DNA of 64,000 nucleotides from Rhodothermia bacterium (GTDB taxonomy: Bacteria > Bacteroidota > Rhodothermia > Rhodothermales > UBA2364). Made by a program: the position numbers and the translations under genes. The DNA lies in the NCBI GenBank assembly GCA_017303715.1, contig JAFLBZ010000015.1, positions 1-64,000 on the forward strand. Direction: 5' to 3'. The notes beneath the pieces are model-generated. The model was not told where the DNA came from, ran no database searches, and worked only from the letters and a program-made list of their open reading frames with translations. Shown here piece after piece: positions 54,575 to 63,490 of the stretch (within the stretch, counting starts at the first letter, position 1; each line of letters opens with the position of its first letter).

Positions 54575-55852
54575 ATGCAAATTTCCAAGCTAAAAGAGTT
54601 TCGCTATGGCTGGCCTGTGGTTTTCTCTTCTGCCATTGGGATAGGTTTGGGGATGTCCCCCTTACCCATCTACACCCTCGGCGTTTTTGCAGTCCCGCTT
54701 GCCCAAACCTTTGGATGGCGAATGGACCAAATCATGCTCGCAATGCCCGTTTTTACGCTGGGTGCATTGGTCATGAGTCCTATTATTGGGCTTACGGCAG
54801 ATAAGGCGGGTGTTCGGAAGACGATCATGGTTTCGCAAATCGCCTTTGGGCTTACGTTTATGGCCTTTGCGCTAACAGGTGGTAGCCTTTTGTTGTACTT
54901 CTTGCTGTGGGGATTGCTATCGGTGACGGGTGCGGGGACGCTACCCATGACTTGGACTCGTGCGGTGAACAACTGGTTTCAGAAAAACCGCGGCTTGGCC
55001 TTGGGCTTGGCTTTGGTTGGAACGGGCATCTTGGGGAGCCTCACGAAACTTTGGGCGGGCTTTCTCGTGGGCCAATTTGGATGGCAAATGGCCTATGTTG
55101 GCGTAGGTCTGTTGCCCATTGTGGTGGCCCTCCCTATTACTTGGCTTTTTTTCAGAGACACAACGGATCCTAAAGTGGCCCATAAAGTGGCCGAACTGAA
55201 GCACGAGAAGCGCTCAACTCCAGCCCAGCCTTCACCCTCTGAGGCATTGGGCGATTTGGGCGGCTTGTCCCTCGGCGAGGCGGTTAAGGAATGGCGTTTT
55301 TGGCTCTTGGGGCTTTGTTTTATACTCATCTCGTTTGCCGTAGGTGGCCAGATTCCCAACTTAGAAAAACTATTAAGTACCAAAGGTTTTGATACGACCA
55401 CGGCAATTATGTTGGCCAGCTATTTAGGCTATGCAGTGGTGGTTGGCCGACTGGTGGGAGGCTACTTATTGGATCGGTTTTGGGCGCCTGCTGTAGCTGC
55501 CATCATGCTCAGTTTACCCGCCTTGGGGTGCTATTTGTTCATGCAAGCCACCATGAGCTATGGCATGGCTACGCTTGGCGTAATCATCTTGGGCTTGGCT
55601 GCTGGCGTTGAATACGACTTTATGGCGTACCTCGTTACCAAGTATTTTGGCATGAAGAATTATTCAGCCATTTACGGTGCTTTGTACAGTTTCTTTGCAC
55701 TTGGCGCTGGTTTTGGGCCTTATTTCTTTGGCCTCTCTTTCACCCAAAACGGTGATTACAATACGATACTCGGATACTCGGCACTAGCCTTCCTTATTGG
55801 TGCGCTGCCCTTGGTATTTCTTGGCAAGTACCGCACCTTCTCGGCAGCATAA
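54575..55852 (+). CDS. MFS transporter, oxalate/formate-antiporter-like
   Basis: This 425-residue protein has about 12 transmembrane helices. The family-specific loop between helices 2 and 3 is SPIIGLTADKAGVRKTIM (about 67-84). A charged central loop (about 205-235, KHEKRSTPAQPSPSEALG) separates the two six-helix halves. It resembles the OFA-type subfamily that exports or exchanges small carboxylates. It is the first gene of the plus operon, opposite the promoter of the minus operon. The expected cargo is a carboxylic acid from the pathway or the substrate itself. Confidence 0.85.
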   Translation: MQISKLKEFRYGWPVVFSSAIGIGLGMSPLPIYTLGVFAVPLAQTFGWRMDQIMLAMPVFTLGALVMSPIIGLTADKAGVRKTIMVSQIAFGLTFMAFALTGGSLLLYFLLWGLLSVTGAGTLPMTWTRAVNNWFQKNRGLALGLALVGTGILGSLTKLWAGFLVGQFGWQMAYVGVGLLPIVVALPITWLFFRDTTDPKVAHKVAELKHEKRSTPAQPSPSEALGDLGGLSLGEAVKEWRFWLLGLCFILISFAVGGQIPNLEKLLSTKGFDTTTAIMLASYLGYAVVVGRLVGGYLLDRFWAPAVAAIMLSLPALGCYLFMQATMSYGMATLGVIILGLAAGVEYDFMAYLVTKYFGMKNYSAIYGALYSFFALGAGFGPYFFGLSFTQNGDYNTILGYSALAFLIGALPLVFLGKYRTFSAA

Positions 55853-55930
55853 ATGCCCTCATATCGCAAATAAAACCTTTTTTAGCCTTTAACCCCGTTC
55901 AGGCTTTGCTTCACCTAAACCCCAAACACA

Positions 55931-58627
55931 ATGAATCTTAAACTTTTCGGAAAAGTCTTGCTTCTGCGGACGACTTTACTCATGCTTGTATGCCTCCTTT
56001 TCGGTACACAAGCATATGCGCAACACCGCGTACAAGGGCGGGTCAGCACTAAAAACGGCGAACCCATCGTGGGTGCGGTGGTCAAGGAAAAGGGTCTTAA
56101 CAATGGCGTTACGACGGATAAGAACGGAAGTTACCAAATCCAAACCAGATCGGGCAATGGCACTTTGGTCTTTAGCTTTGTGGGGCTGCGAACCATCGAA
56201 GAGGCCATCTCTGGTCGTAACACAATTAATGCGACCATGGAGGACGACGTCACCAACCTATCCGACGTTGTTGTCACGGCAAGCCTTTCTGAAATCCGAA
56301 AATTAGAAACGCCCGCTTCTGTGGAAGCAGTGGACATTCGCCGCTTGGAGTCCCTTAAGCCGGAAGCATATAACGAAGCCCTCCAGAACCTTCCCGGCGT
56401 TATGGTCAATCAAAACCAAGGACGACGCAACAACATCCGTTTACGTGGCTTTCCGGATGGCACACCTTTGGGTGGGATGGCTTATACCGCTGTACTCTTG
56501 GATGGGATTCCGGCGCTCGGAACACCTGCCAAACTTCCAGAAAATGGCTTTGGTTTTGACACCAATATCGAGCGGGTCGAGTTGGTCAAAGGCTCGGCAG
56601 CCACCTTGTTTGGACGCGGCGCGGCGGCAGGGGTCGTCAATATGATTACCCGTACCGGAGGCGAAAAAATGAGCGGCTCGGTACGCCTTACCAATTACAA
56701 TGACCTCTTGGATAAAGGCGGCTTTAATTACCGCTTGGACTACAACCTCAATGGCCCCATTTCCAAGCAACTTCGCTACAATGTAGGCGGTTGGCTCCTA
56801 AACGACTCAGGGTTTAGAAACACAGGGTATAACGATGAGGGGATGCAAGTCCGAGGTAATTTAGACTATTTATTCGCCGAAAACCGTGGTAGCGTCCGCT
56901 TTTATGCACAATATGCCGACTTTAACTTCCAGAACCTTACGGACGTTGCCGTGAATGCGGAAACCTTAAAACTGGCGGACGGGTGGAAAAATACCGACAC
57001 CTATAACTTCCCCTTTGCAAGTGAGGTCAATTACCGCATCCGCGTCCGCAATGCCGCCAACCCCGCTACCCAAGTTTCCTTATTGGATGAAAGCGGTAAA
57101 GAAATTACCCGCAACTTTGACGAGGCACTTGCGGGAGGATCCTATGCTCAAGGCTACCATGCTGGTACACGCCTACGCTTGACGGTGGGCGCTGGTATCA
57201 ACATCGAAAACCACTTGCGGGTACAAAAAATGGGAACGGGCGTCCGGTATGCCTTTGCGCTCCCCAGTTTCTACAATACAAACTTGGTTTCTCGCTTGCT
57301 GTTGGATGGGGATAGTGATGACGACGAGTTGATCAACGACTTCAAAATCAACAAGACCCTCGAAGGCCGTAACTCTCGCCACAAAGTATCGGGCGGATTT
57401 TATTATTCCACGATCAATCTTTTACCCACTACTTATAGCCTTGTTTACGGCAGTAATACCAACCCAAGTGACCTCAAACTCCTCAGTTTTATCACCGGCT
57501 TGCCCATTGCGAAAGATGCTACGGGCAAATATCCCGTTCAAAATGGCGGCATTACCCGTCGTGGTGATTATACCGAAGCTGTAACGGCATTCTCTCTTGG
57601 CGACGAAATGAAGATCGGGGACAACTTAAATGTATTGATGGGTTTCCGTTATGACAGGCTAGAGATAGACATGTCCGAAACCAAATTCCCCGCAGACCAA
57701 GCCCTTACCCGCCAAGAGAAATTCAGAGATTGGTCGGCAACGGTGGCCGCAAACTACCAACTTTCTACAACCTCCGCGCTGTATGGTAACCTGAACCGTA
57801 CCTTCCGTATGCCCGACTACTCGGCCTTTACGTCTTTGGAATGGACCAGTGCCACCAATAAAACACTGTTGCGCGTACCGAATGGTATCGAAAAGAACGA
57901 AATTATCTACAACACCGAATTGGGTTACCGCAATGCCTTTGGTGATCTGAGCTTGGATGCCGCCTTTTTCTATACCCAGATCAACAACCGCTTAGCGGCG
58001 ATTTTTGAGAATGGCATTTTGCAATCCAAGCCGCTGGGGAGCAACCGCATCATGGGGGGCGAAATCAGCTTAAACTACCGCCCACAATCCCTTCGTGGTT
58101 TGAACTTGGGAACCTCACTCACCTACCAAGATGCCATTTTTACGGACTTTAAAATCTCGACGACCGCAGACCCTACAAAAGACCTTTTCGGCAATACACT
58201 TATCAAAGAGTCGGCAACGGTCTTTACACTCGATCTACAGAACAAGTCTTTACCGGGTGTACCAAGCCTCATGGCCAATGTTTTAGCAGAATACAACCAC
58301 AAGTATTTTGGTGTTGATGTGGGCTACAACCTCATTGGCAAAAGCTATCAGGATGCGACCAATATCCTCGAACTTCCTGCACTCACCAACATCAATGCGG
58401 GCGTTCATGCCAAAATTCCAGTAGGCAAAACCATCATCCGTATTGGCACACAAGCCAAAAACCTCACCAACGAACAAGCCTTGGTCAACATCGCGGGCGT
58501 TTCGGATAACGACACGATTTTGCGCCGCAAACAAGGCAGCACCGCTTCTGGCGTAACGGGCACACTCGCGCATGGCTACGTACAATTACCACGCCGCGTT
58601 TTATTCTACGCCACATATACGTTCTAA
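55931..58627 (+). CDS. TonB-dependent outer-membrane receptor
   Basis: This 898-residue protein has a signal peptide (about 1-31, ending AYAQ), then a carboxypeptidase-regulatory-like domain (VQGRVSTKNGEPIVGAVVKE, about 34-53; DKNGSYQI), a plug domain (NLSDVVVTASLSEIR, LQNLPGVMVNQNQG, NIRLRGFPDG, ERVELVKGSAATLFGRGAAAG) and a 22-strand-type barrel ending ...RRVLFYATYTF. No SusD-like partner follows, so it is a single receptor rather than a classical polysaccharide SusCD pair. It is expected to import a larger ligand, plausibly the substrate of the catabolic island. Confidence 0.92.
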   Translation: MNLKLFGKVLLLRTTLLMLVCLLFGTQAYAQHRVQGRVSTKNGEPIVGAVVKEKGLNNGVTTDKNGSYQIQTRSGNGTLVFSFVGLRTIEEAISGRNTINATMEDDVTNLSDVVVTASLSEIRKLETPASVEAVDIRRLESLKPEAYNEALQNLPGVMVNQNQGRRNNIRLRGFPDGTPLGGMAYTAVLLDGIPALGTPAKLPENGFGFDTNIERVELVKGSAATLFGRGAAAGVVNMITRTGGEKMSGSVRLTNYNDLLDKGGFNYRLDYNLNGPISKQLRYNVGGWLLNDSGFRNTGYNDEGMQVRGNLDYLFAENRGSVRFYAQYADFNFQNLTDVAVNAETLKLADGWKNTDTYNFPFASEVNYRIRVRNAANPATQVSLLDESGKEITRNFDEALAGGSYAQGYHAGTRLRLTVGAGINIENHLRVQKMGTGVRYAFALPSFYNTNLVSRLLLDGDSDDDELINDFKINKTLEGRNSRHKVSGGFYYSTINLLPTTYSLVYGSNTNPSDLKLLSFITGLPIAKDATGKYPVQNGGITRRGDYTEAVTAFSLGDEMKIGDNLNVLMGFRYDRLEIDMSETKFPADQALTRQEKFRDWSATVAANYQLSTTSALYGNLNRTFRMPDYSAFTSLEWTSATNKTLLRVPNGIEKNEIIYNTELGYRNAFGDLSLDAAFFYTQINNRLAAIFENGILQSKPLGSNRIMGGEISLNYRPQSLRGLNLGTSLTYQDAIFTDFKISTTADPTKDLFGNTLIKESATVFTLDLQNKSLPGVPSLMANVLAEYNHKYFGVDVGYNLIGKSYQDATNILELPALTNINAGVHAKIPVGKTIIRIGTQAKNLTNEQALVNIAGVSDNDTILRRKQGSTASGVTGTLAHGYVQLPRRVLFYATYTF

Positions 58628-58651
58628 AACCAGCTTCTTTGTCTTAATTTT

Positions 58652-58690
58652 GGGGTGAACGGTGAACGCGAGACGGTTCACCCCTTTTGT
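58652..58690 (+). terminator. Terminator-like hairpin after the TonB receptor
   Basis: GGGGTGAAC (58652-58660) pairs with GTTCACCCC (58676-58684), followed by TTTTGTTTTT. It would end or attenuate transcripts within the plus operon before the DUF1838 gene. Confidence 0.75.
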
Positions 58691-58713
58691 TTTTCACTTT
58701 TTTGTCTGAACTT

Positions 58714-59616
58714 ATGAAAACCTTCAAAGGCATACGGTACTGGCTACACCTTGGCTTATTCGCTGCTATTTCGTTGCTTTCGGCCTGTAGCAGCGCTCCC
58801 AAAATGGCAACAACAACGCATAAACCGCTTGATCTGTCTAAGCCCGAAGACAATATGACCGCCTTTCTGAAAATGCGTATTTCTACCGTCGAAAATGAAG
58901 AGGTTTATTTTTTTGCTTCGGGTAAAATTTATTCTTTTGTTCCGGGCGAACGCGACCGCCCCTTGTTTGATTTTGAAATGTATAATGTAGGCAAGATTCA
59001 AAAGATAGAAGGCGGTTACCAAATGCTTACTCGCGAAGTGGGTTTTTATAAAGATTTAAAAACGGGGCAATATCTCGCTTCTTGGGAAAATCCTTGGACG
59101 AATAAGACCGAAAACGTAATTCATGTTTGGAATGATCCTGTCAATCAGAAGTTTCAATTGGAAGGGCGTGGCGGAAAATGGGGCATTCCTTATACCGAAA
59201 TGGGCGACCGCGTCGTGATGAATACCGATATTTTCTTGAACTATCCCTCTCCGATAACCGTTGCGGAATATCCAGAAAACGCCGCTGCCGACACCTATGA
59301 AGCTGCCGAGCTATTTCAATTTTTTGCGCGAAAAGCAGACTTAGACAATCCCGCCATTACCAATGCCTTTACCGAAGTTTCGTGGACGCGCATCGGGCCT
59401 TGGCTCCCTTGGATGGGCATGGGGCAAAGGCAGGGCGGCTTGGTGTATCAGACCAGAGGCTACAAAGTAAAATCTTGGGAAGAACTACCCAAGCAAATGC
59501 AGGATTTTGTGATGAACAACTATCCCGAATTTAAACACGCCCCCGATACCGCAGTAGGCAGCAACGAAACCAGTTGGACGTATTTCAAAAAACGCAAAAC
59601 AGCCCAAAAAAACTAA
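58714..59616 (+). CDS. DUF1838-family lipoprotein
   Basis: The ATG at 58714 begins a lipoprotein signal (LLSACSS, Cys at about 28). The 300-residue protein has the DUF1838 pattern: EDNMTAFLKMRISTVENEEV, ASGKIYSFVPGERDRPLFDF, MLTREVGFYKDLKTGQYLASWENPW, VSWTRIGPWLPWMGMGQRQGG, and the C-terminal MQDFVMNNYPEFKHAP. DUF1838 proteins are exported with unknown role and often lie near TonB receptors. The lipid anchor would place it in the outer membrane or periplasm, next to the receptor. Function unknown. Confidence 0.75.
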   Translation: MKTFKGIRYWLHLGLFAAISLLSACSSAPKMATTTHKPLDLSKPEDNMTAFLKMRISTVENEEVYFFASGKIYSFVPGERDRPLFDFEMYNVGKIQKIEGGYQMLTREVGFYKDLKTGQYLASWENPWTNKTENVIHVWNDPVNQKFQLEGRGGKWGIPYTEMGDRVVMNTDIFLNYPSPITVAEYPENAAADTYEAAELFQFFARKADLDNPAITNAFTEVSWTRIGPWLPWMGMGQRQGGLVYQTRGYKVKSWEELPKQMQDFVMNNYPEFKHAPDTAVGSNETSWTYFKKRKTAQKN

Positions 59617-59618
59617 GC

Positions 59619-60524
59619 GTGGCAACAAAGATTATTCTGGAAGAACAAGGCTTACGGGATGGTTTACAGACGATTCCCACCATCGTGCCTACCGAAGTGA
59701 AACTTGCTTGGCTGGATCGTTTGGTGAAAGCAGGCGTACAGCGTATCCAAGTGGCCTCCTTTGTTCATCCACGCATTGTACCACAAATGGCAGATGCCGC
59801 CGCGCTCTTTGCCCATCTGCGCGACCGTTCCGACGTGGTTTTGAGCGCCTTAGTTCTTAACCAAAAAGGCGTGGAACGTGCCACCGAAGTAGGTGTTCGC
59901 CATTTAGCCATCTCCCTTTCTGCGAGTGAAACGCACAGCCTGAAAAATACCCGCATGAATTTGGAAACGGCGAAAACGGACTTCCGCGCCAATGTACGGT
60001 TTGCCCGTCAACACCAAATCACCGTTCGGGCAGGTATTCAGTGCGCCTTTGGATGTCGTTACGAAGGGCGCATCGCCACGCAACAGGTTCTCGACTTGGT
60101 TAAGCACCATTTGGATACTGGAGCAGATGAACTTGCACTGGCGGATAGTACGGGCATGGCAAACCCACGCCAACTCAGGGAGATGATGCAAAGCGTGCTT
60201 GAACTCGTCGGTGTTGTACCAGTTTCGCTGCACTTACACAATACCGAGAACAAAGGCTTGGCGAATGTATATGCCGGAATCGAGGCGGGTGTTCGCCAGT
60301 TTGATACGGCTTTTGGTGGCTTAGGCGGATGTCCTTTCATCCAAAACGCTACGGGTAATATCGCCACAGAGGATACTGTCCACTTACTCCATCAAATGGG
60401 CTATGAAACAGGGATTGACCTCCCAAAAATCGCAACCCTTGGTCAAGAAATTGCGCAATTTTTAGGGACGCCACTACCAGGCGCTTTGTATAAACTCCTG
60501 CAAGAACCAATTCAGGTTTGCTAA
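59619..60524 (+). CDS. HMG-CoA-lyase-like enzyme
   Basis: Start is GTG 59619, two bases after the DUF1838 stop; the frame to 59574 would only overlap the upstream gene. The 301-residue protein is a DRE-TIM metallolyase: EEQGLRDGLQT (about 7-17), RIQVASFVHP (about 44), AGIQCAFGCRYEG (about 141), SLHLHNTENKGLANVYAG (about 202-219) and the mobile-loop Cys in GGLGGCPF (about 238). Normal HMG-CoA lyases cleave HMG-CoA to acetyl-CoA and acetoacetate. In this operon it may cleave a related 3-hydroxy-3-methyl acyl-CoA. No CoA ligase is seen here. Confidence 0.88.
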   Translation: MATKIILEEQGLRDGLQTIPTIVPTEVKLAWLDRLVKAGVQRIQVASFVHPRIVPQMADAAALFAHLRDRSDVVLSALVLNQKGVERATEVGVRHLAISLSASETHSLKNTRMNLETAKTDFRANVRFARQHQITVRAGIQCAFGCRYEGRIATQQVLDLVKHHLDTGADELALADSTGMANPRQLREMMQSVLELVGVVPVSLHLHNTENKGLANVYAGIEAGVRQFDTAFGGLGGCPFIQNATGNIATEDTVHLLHQMGYETGIDLPKIATLGQEIAQFLGTPLPGALYKLLQEPIQVC

Positions 60525-60539
60525 CCAACCCAATGAGCT

Positions 60540-61757
60540 ATGCTGACAACAGCCGAAAAAATACTAAGCCAAAAAGCGGGAAAAACCGTTCGCGCCGGCG
60601 AATTGGTGGTGGTTCCAGTGGATGGCGTGATGGCAACCGATACCACCGCGCCGAGTGCCTTAAAAGCCTTTGAAAAAATGGGTGGGAGCAAAGTGTGGTA
60701 TCCCGACCGCTGCGCTTTGGTGATAGACCACGCCGCCCCTGCTCCGAATGAACGCATCGCCAATTTGCACCAATTCATGCGCGACTTTGCCCAAGCACAA
60801 GACATTCGCTTGTTTGAGATTGGTGAAGGCATTTGCCACCAAGTTATGGTAGAACAGCGGTATGTGCGTCCGGGTCATCTCTTCATTGGTGCAGATAGCC
60901 ACACCCCAACGTATGGCGCACTCAACGCATTTGCCTGCGGCGTAGGTTCAACAGATTTGGCGGCGGTCATGCTGACCGGCAAAATCTGGCTCAAAGTGCC
61001 GCAAACCATTCGGGTACAATGTCATGGCAAACTGCCAGAGAACGTGAGTGCCAAAGATTTAGTTTTATACCTGACGGGTAAAATTGGCATTTCGGGCGCA
61101 ACCTACCAAGCCATCGAATTTGAGGGTTCTGCATTTGAGGAGATGAGCCTTGCTTCTCGTATGGCGGTTGCCAACATGATGGCCGAAATGGGGGCAAAAA
61201 CAGGTTTTATTCACCCAAAAGGTTTAAGTTTGCCATATCATTTTGAGGCAGTTTATCCCGATGAAGGTGCAAATTATGCCGCCACTTACACATTTGACGT
61301 TTCCAACCTAAAACCACAAATTGCCGCACCTGAATCGCCCGATAATGTAGGCGATCTCGCAGCACATTTGGGAAAACCAATCCAATACGGCTTTATTGGT
61401 ACTTGTGGGAATGGTCGCTTAGAGGATTTACACGCCGCTGCCGCTGTTTTATCGGGGAAGCGCATTGCCAATGGCGTGCGTTTGGTTATCGCACCCGCTT
61501 CGCGCGCTGTTTTGTTGGAAGCCATTCAAGATGGAACGGCCCACACCTTGATTGCCGCAGGCGCAACGTTTATCACGCCCGGCTGCGGCCCTTGTGTCGG
61601 TAGCCATGAAGGTGTTCCGGCGGATGGCGAAACGGTGATCTCCAGCGCGAACCGCAATTTCAAAGGACGCATGGGCAATCCTCGTGCCCAAATTTACTTG
61701 GCTGCTCCGGCAACTGTCGCCGCTTCAGTCTTACACGGATACATTGCAAACCCTTGA
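60540..61757 (+). CDS. LeuC/aconitase-type hydratase large subunit, copy 2
   Basis: This 405-residue protein has the [4Fe-4S] cysteines GTCGNGRLEDLHAA (about 288) and TPGCGPCVGSHEG (about 347-350), with IGADSHTPTYGALNAFACGVGSTDLAAVMLTGK (about 117-149) and SSANRNFKGRMGNPRAQIYLAAP near the end. It belongs to the same class as copy 1 but is distinct. Its small subunit is encoded after the second MFS gene (62981-63478), with normal catalytic residues, so the pair should be active. The substrate is unknown. Confidence 0.9.
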   Translation: MLTTAEKILSQKAGKTVRAGELVVVPVDGVMATDTTAPSALKAFEKMGGSKVWYPDRCALVIDHAAPAPNERIANLHQFMRDFAQAQDIRLFEIGEGICHQVMVEQRYVRPGHLFIGADSHTPTYGALNAFACGVGSTDLAAVMLTGKIWLKVPQTIRVQCHGKLPENVSAKDLVLYLTGKIGISGATYQAIEFEGSAFEEMSLASRMAVANMMAEMGAKTGFIHPKGLSLPYHFEAVYPDEGANYAATYTFDVSNLKPQIAAPESPDNVGDLAAHLGKPIQYGFIGTCGNGRLEDLHAAAAVLSGKRIANGVRLVIAPASRAVLLEAIQDGTAHTLIAAGATFITPGCGPCVGSHEGVPADGETVISSANRNFKGRMGNPRAQIYLAAPATVAASVLHGYIANP

Positions 61758-61761
61758 AACA

Positions 61762-62994
61762 ATGGAGCTTAGCCCCAAACCCATCCGCCAAAGTGCTGTG
61801 GTTTTAGCCATTGTCGCATCCGCACTTGGCTTTTTTGTGGACTTATACGACATCATTATTGTAAGTGTCGTGCGCCGCGCAAGCCTTTTGTCGGTTGGTG
61901 TACCCGAAACGGAGTTATTGGAGAAAGGCGTCCTTCTGCTCAATGTACAGATGGCCGGAATGTTATTGGGCGGTTTTCTTTGGGGCATCTTGGGCGATAA
62001 ACGCGGGCGGCTTTCCGTACTTTTCGGTTCCATCCTCTTGTACTCGGCGGCGACCTTGGCCAATGCTTTTGCACCAAACTTTGAATGCTTCTTGGCCTTA
62101 CGCTTTTTGGCCGGAATTGGCTTGGCCGGTGAATTGGGGGCCGGAATCACCTTGGTGGCGGAGCAAATGCCGCCGGAAAAACGGGGATTAGGCCCTGCCA
62201 TCATTGGATCGTGTGGGATGCTGGGCGCAATCTTCGGGGCTTATATCGGTGGGCATTATTCATGGCAATTCACCTATCAGCTGGGCGGAATCATGGGCTT
62301 TGCCTTGCTCATTTTGCGACTCGGCGTTTTAGAAAGCGGGCTTTACGAAGGCTTAAAAGAAAAAACCACCACAAGGGGCAATTTGTCCATCCTTTTCAAA
62401 AATCCTTACCACCTCAAACGCTATACGGCGGTGATTTTAATGGGCTTTCCGGGCTGGTTTGTCAATGGAATAGTGATGACCTTCACACCCGAAATCGCCA
62501 AAAGCATGGGTATGACCGAGCTTCCGAGCGTTGCCACCGTATTTAGTGTGTTTTTCATCGGGTTTACATTTGGCGACTTTTCTTGTGGCTTGGTCAGTCA
62601 ATGGCTCAAGAGCCGTAAAAAAGCCATATTGCTTTACCTCTCCACGTTTACCGTTTTAATGGTTGTGTACTTCATTTTCGGCTCGCGTTCCGTCACCATC
62701 TACTACAGCATCTTTCTCTTGATGGGCATTAGCGTGGGCTACACCATCGTTTTGCTTACAAATGCGGCTGAAATGTTTGGAACAAATATCCGTTCTACCG
62801 TAACCACGTCCTCGCTAAACTTGTTACGGGCTTCGGTTATTCCGCAATCGCTGTTGTTTTCGGTATTAGTCCCTTCCTTGGGAGCGGTTACTGCCGCCTT
62901 GATTACCGGCATCGGCGCTTTAGCCGTTGCGTTTTATGGTTACACCCAATTAGAAGAGACCTTCCATAAACCATTGGATTATGTTGATGAATAA
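61762..62994 (+). CDS. MFS transporter, metabolite:H+ symporter-like
   Basis: The ATG at 61762, four bases after the LeuC stop, is preferred to the longer frame from 61684. The 410-residue protein has about 12 transmembrane helices, with the family loop WGILGDKRGRLSVLF (helix 2-3) and RFLAGIGLAGELGAGITLVAEQMPPEKRG (helix 4-5) typical of sugar or aromatic-acid symporters. It lies between LeuC and LeuD copy 2. It probably imports or exports an acid intermediate. Confidence 0.88.
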   Translation: MELSPKPIRQSAVVLAIVASALGFFVDLYDIIIVSVVRRASLLSVGVPETELLEKGVLLLNVQMAGMLLGGFLWGILGDKRGRLSVLFGSILLYSAATLANAFAPNFECFLALRFLAGIGLAGELGAGITLVAEQMPPEKRGLGPAIIGSCGMLGAIFGAYIGGHYSWQFTYQLGGIMGFALLILRLGVLESGLYEGLKEKTTTRGNLSILFKNPYHLKRYTAVILMGFPGWFVNGIVMTFTPEIAKSMGMTELPSVATVFSVFFIGFTFGDFSCGLVSQWLKSRKKAILLYLSTFTVLMVVYFIFGSRSVTIYYSIFLLMGISVGYTIVLLTNAAEMFGTNIRSTVTTSSLNLLRASVIPQSLLFSVLVPSLGAVTAALITGIGALAVAFYGYTQLEETFHKPLDYVDE

Positions 62995-63478
62995 CCTTTC
63001 GGGATCTGCCCATGTCTATGGCGATCATATTGACACCGACCGCATTATTCCGGGCAAATACACCAAAACCTTAGACGTGCAGTCCTTAGCCGACCATGTT
63101 CTGGAGGACTTAGACCCCAGTTTTCGCGAAAAACTACAAGTTGGCGATGTCTTGGTCGCAGGAGAAAATTTTGGTTGCGGCTCTTCGCGAGAACAAGCCC
63201 CCGTTGCCCTCCAAACGGCTGGCGTCTCCTTCATTATTGCTCGCTACTTTGCCCGCATTTTTTTTCGCAATGCCATCAATATCGGCTTGCCTGTTATGGA
63301 AATTCCCGATCACGACATTGCAACTGGAGACCGTTTAGAAGCTGATTTAAAACAAGGGCTTGTGCGAAACATCACAACCGGCAAAACCTACCAAGCAACA
63401 CCACTCCCCGAAGTGATGTTCAATATTTTATCGGAAGGCGGCTTAGTGCAGTATCTCCAAAAACACGGCTCCTATTAA
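62981..63478 (+). CDS. LeuD/aconitase-type hydratase small subunit, copy 2
   Basis: This 165-residue protein has the canonical swivel motifs GDHIDTDRIIPGKYTKTLD (about 14-32), GENFGCGSSREQAPVALQ (about 61-78) and YFARIFFRNAINIGLPVME (about 88-106). The start overlaps the MFS stop by 14 bp (or 8 bp from the second ATG). It should pair with the LeuC copy 2. The intact GCGSSRE loop contrasts with copy 1. It is separated from its large subunit by a transporter gene, an uncommon order. Confidence 0.92.
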   Translation: MLMNNLSGSAHVYGDHIDTDRIIPGKYTKTLDVQSLADHVLEDLDPSFREKLQVGDVLVAGENFGCGSSREQAPVALQTAGVSFIIARYFARIFFRNAINIGLPVMEIPDHDIATGDRLEADLKQGLVRNITTGKTYQATPLPEVMFNILSEGGLVQYLQKHGSY

Positions 63479-63490
63479 ACCCCATAAAAC

